Positions 5,709 to 6,551 of a stretch of 6,551 nt of DNA are shown one piece after another. Position 1 is the first letter of the stretch. Every line of letters starts with the position of its first letter. Made by a program: the position numbers and the translations under genes. Under the pieces are notes generated by a model, which was not told the origin of the DNA, made no database searches, and worked only from the letters and a program-made list of their open reading frames with translations. The stretch is from an uncultured Alphaproteobacteria bacterium. GTDB taxonomy: Bacteria > Pseudomonadota > Alphaproteobacteria > Minwuiales > Minwuiaceae. Location of the stretch: positions 1 through 6,551 of the forward strand of contig CAJYBQ010000200.1 in NCBI GenBank assembly GCA_913064755.1, given 5' to 3'.

Positions 5709-6535
5709 GCCGCGGGACGCCAGGCGCCGCCCGCCTGCTCCATGCCACCAAGCGCGTCATAGGCCGCATCCACCAGCGCCTGCCCGCGTTCGTTGAGCAA
5801 CAGCCCCTCGCCCATGCGGTTCATCGAATAGCCGAAGCTGAGCCCGGTTTCCGGGTCGGCGAAACCGAGCGAGCCACCGGCACCGACATGGCCAAAGGCC
5901 CGGCGTCCGATGATCGCGCCTTCGATCCCCAGCGCCCGGTTGTCCATCGACTTCATGAATCCGGGGGCGAAGCGTGTCGGTATCTGCAAGGTGGCGTCAC
6001 GCCCCGTGGCCACAGACACGGCCTCCATGTCCGCCAGCGTGTCGGCATCCACCAGGTCGACACCGTCCCACGAACCGCCGTTGGCGAAGGGCCGATACAG
6101 GCCTGCCAGCCCGCGTCCGTTGGTGATGCCGCTCGCCCCGCCCAGTTCGGCCATGTGGCCTTCGCGCGTGTTGCAGCCCTTGGACAGGAAACCACCCGAG
6201 TTGAACAGGAACAGGTGCGGGATGGAGCCGGGTTCGTTCAGCCCGACCTGCAGGAAGGGGGGTTGCGGATCGCCCGGCTCATGACGGCGGAAGATCATCG
6301 GCGCCACCCGTTCCTCTATCTCCTCCGGCAGTCCGATCCAGAAGTCGATGCCCAGCGGACCGGCAATCGCATCCTGGAAATAGGTGCCAAGCGACTTGCC
6401 CGAGGTACGCCGGACCAGTTCCCCGACCGTCCAGCCGAACGTCAGGCCATGATACCCGCTGCGATCCCCCGGTCCCCAGCACAGCTCCTCCGCCCCCACC
6501 CCCCCGCCCCTCCCACACACCTCCCAGCCCCCCAC
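5705..6535 (-). CDS. Serine hydrolase, beta-lactamase class C / EstB-like esterase family (5' truncated)
   Basis: Members of this family share the class C beta-lactamase fold and mostly act as esterases, lactonases or peptidases. The frame runs off the right edge, so the N-terminal part with the S-x-x-K nucleophile motif is missing. Seen here, numbering from the first GTG at 6535: GPGDRSGYHGLTFGWTVGEL, with YHG (28-30) at the place of the family's Tyr-x-Asn motif; GKSLGTYFQDAIAGPLGIDFWIGLPEE (46-72); the TREGHMAELGGASGITNGRGLAGLY block (123-147); and GHVGAGGSLGFADPETGLSFGY (215-236), where HVG takes the place of the Lys-Thr-Gly motif. The first ~18 residues come from C-rich low-complexity bases and are unreliable; true homology seems to begin near CWGPGD. 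The stop overlaps the ligase start as ATGA. No signal peptide can be judged. The substrate is unknown; a lactamase role is less likely than an esterase role. Confidence 0.88.
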   Translation of the reverse strand: MGGWEVCGRGGGVGAEELCWGPGDRSGYHGLTFGWTVGELVRRTSGKSLGTYFQDAIAGPLGIDFWIGLPEEIEERVAPMIFRRHEPGDPQPPFLQVGLNEPGSIPHLFLFNSGGFLSKGCNTREGHMAELGGASGITNGRGLAGLYRPFANGGSWDGVDLVDADTLADMEAVSVATGRDATLQIPTRFAPGFMKSMDNRALGIEGAIIGRRAFGHVGAGGSLGFADPETGLSFGYSMNRMGEGLLLNERGQALVDAAYDALGGMEQAGGAWRPAA

Positions 6536-6551
6536 GTCCTCTCCCTCCCCC
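6491..6551. other. C-rich low-complexity right edge
   Basis: Only four G residues occur in these 61 bases, which are dominated by C with scattered A and T. The hydrolase reading frame stays open through it but loses any family likeness. The left edge begins similarly with a run of eight G (6-13). I read both as poor-quality contig ends, not as biological repeats. Confidence 0.55.

Noticed and set aside
3939..5762. A 607-residue open frame on the plus strand opposite the acyl-CoA synthetase
   Set aside because: It lies antisense to a gene with all ANL motifs; its product is His/Arg/Gln-rich with no recognisable domain, as expected from long stop-free antisense frames in GC-rich coding DNA.

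Overview
The window looks like a high-GC alphaproteobacterial chromosome fragment, probably an assembled metagenomic or draft contig. The GatB wording (VDLNR-CGVALMEIVS), the C-terminus of GatA ending in KWW, the near-exclusive CTG leucine codons and about 70% GC in sampled blocks all fit Alphaproteobacteria, possibly a Rhodospirillales-like lineage. The exact taxon cannot be fixed by eye.

Layout. Plus strand, 1-2644: an open frame entering from the left edge, then gatB, joined by an ATGA stop/start overlap. The first frame is a chimera. Its first ~116 residues are the C-terminal part of a polyketide synthase acyltransferase (AT) domain, and the rest is the C-terminal half of GatA. The join falls on a short RTVR-coding stretch that could belong to either parent, and codon use changes exactly there. 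I read this as most likely an assembly or cloning chimera; a true fusion is less likely. From about 366 onward the region is the end of an ordinary gatA-gatB pair, whose products make Gln-tRNA(Gln) and/or Asn-tRNA(Asn) by transamidation.

A 149-bp convergent gap (2645-2793) holds an inverted repeat. Minus strand, read right to left: a serine hydrolase of the beta-lactamase/esterase type (5' end lost at the right edge), an ANL-family acyl-CoA synthetase overlapping it by 4 bp, then after an 88-bp gap msrA (methionine sulfoxide reductase A) with a clear rho-independent terminator, and finally a small unnamed lipoprotein with its own GTG start and ribosome-binding site. The hydrolase and the ligase form one translationally coupled unit and may act in sequence (release of an acid, then activation to its CoA ester). 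msrA and the lipoprotein look like separate single-gene units.

Both ends of the window degenerate into G-rich (left) or C-rich (right) low-complexity sequence typical of poor contig ends, so the outermost ~15 bases on the left and ~60 on the right should not be trusted. No RNA genes, mobile elements, CRISPR arrays or intergenic stretches over 300 bases were seen. I found no convincing new biological system. The PKS-GatA join is the one striking feature, and its likeliest cause is technical.
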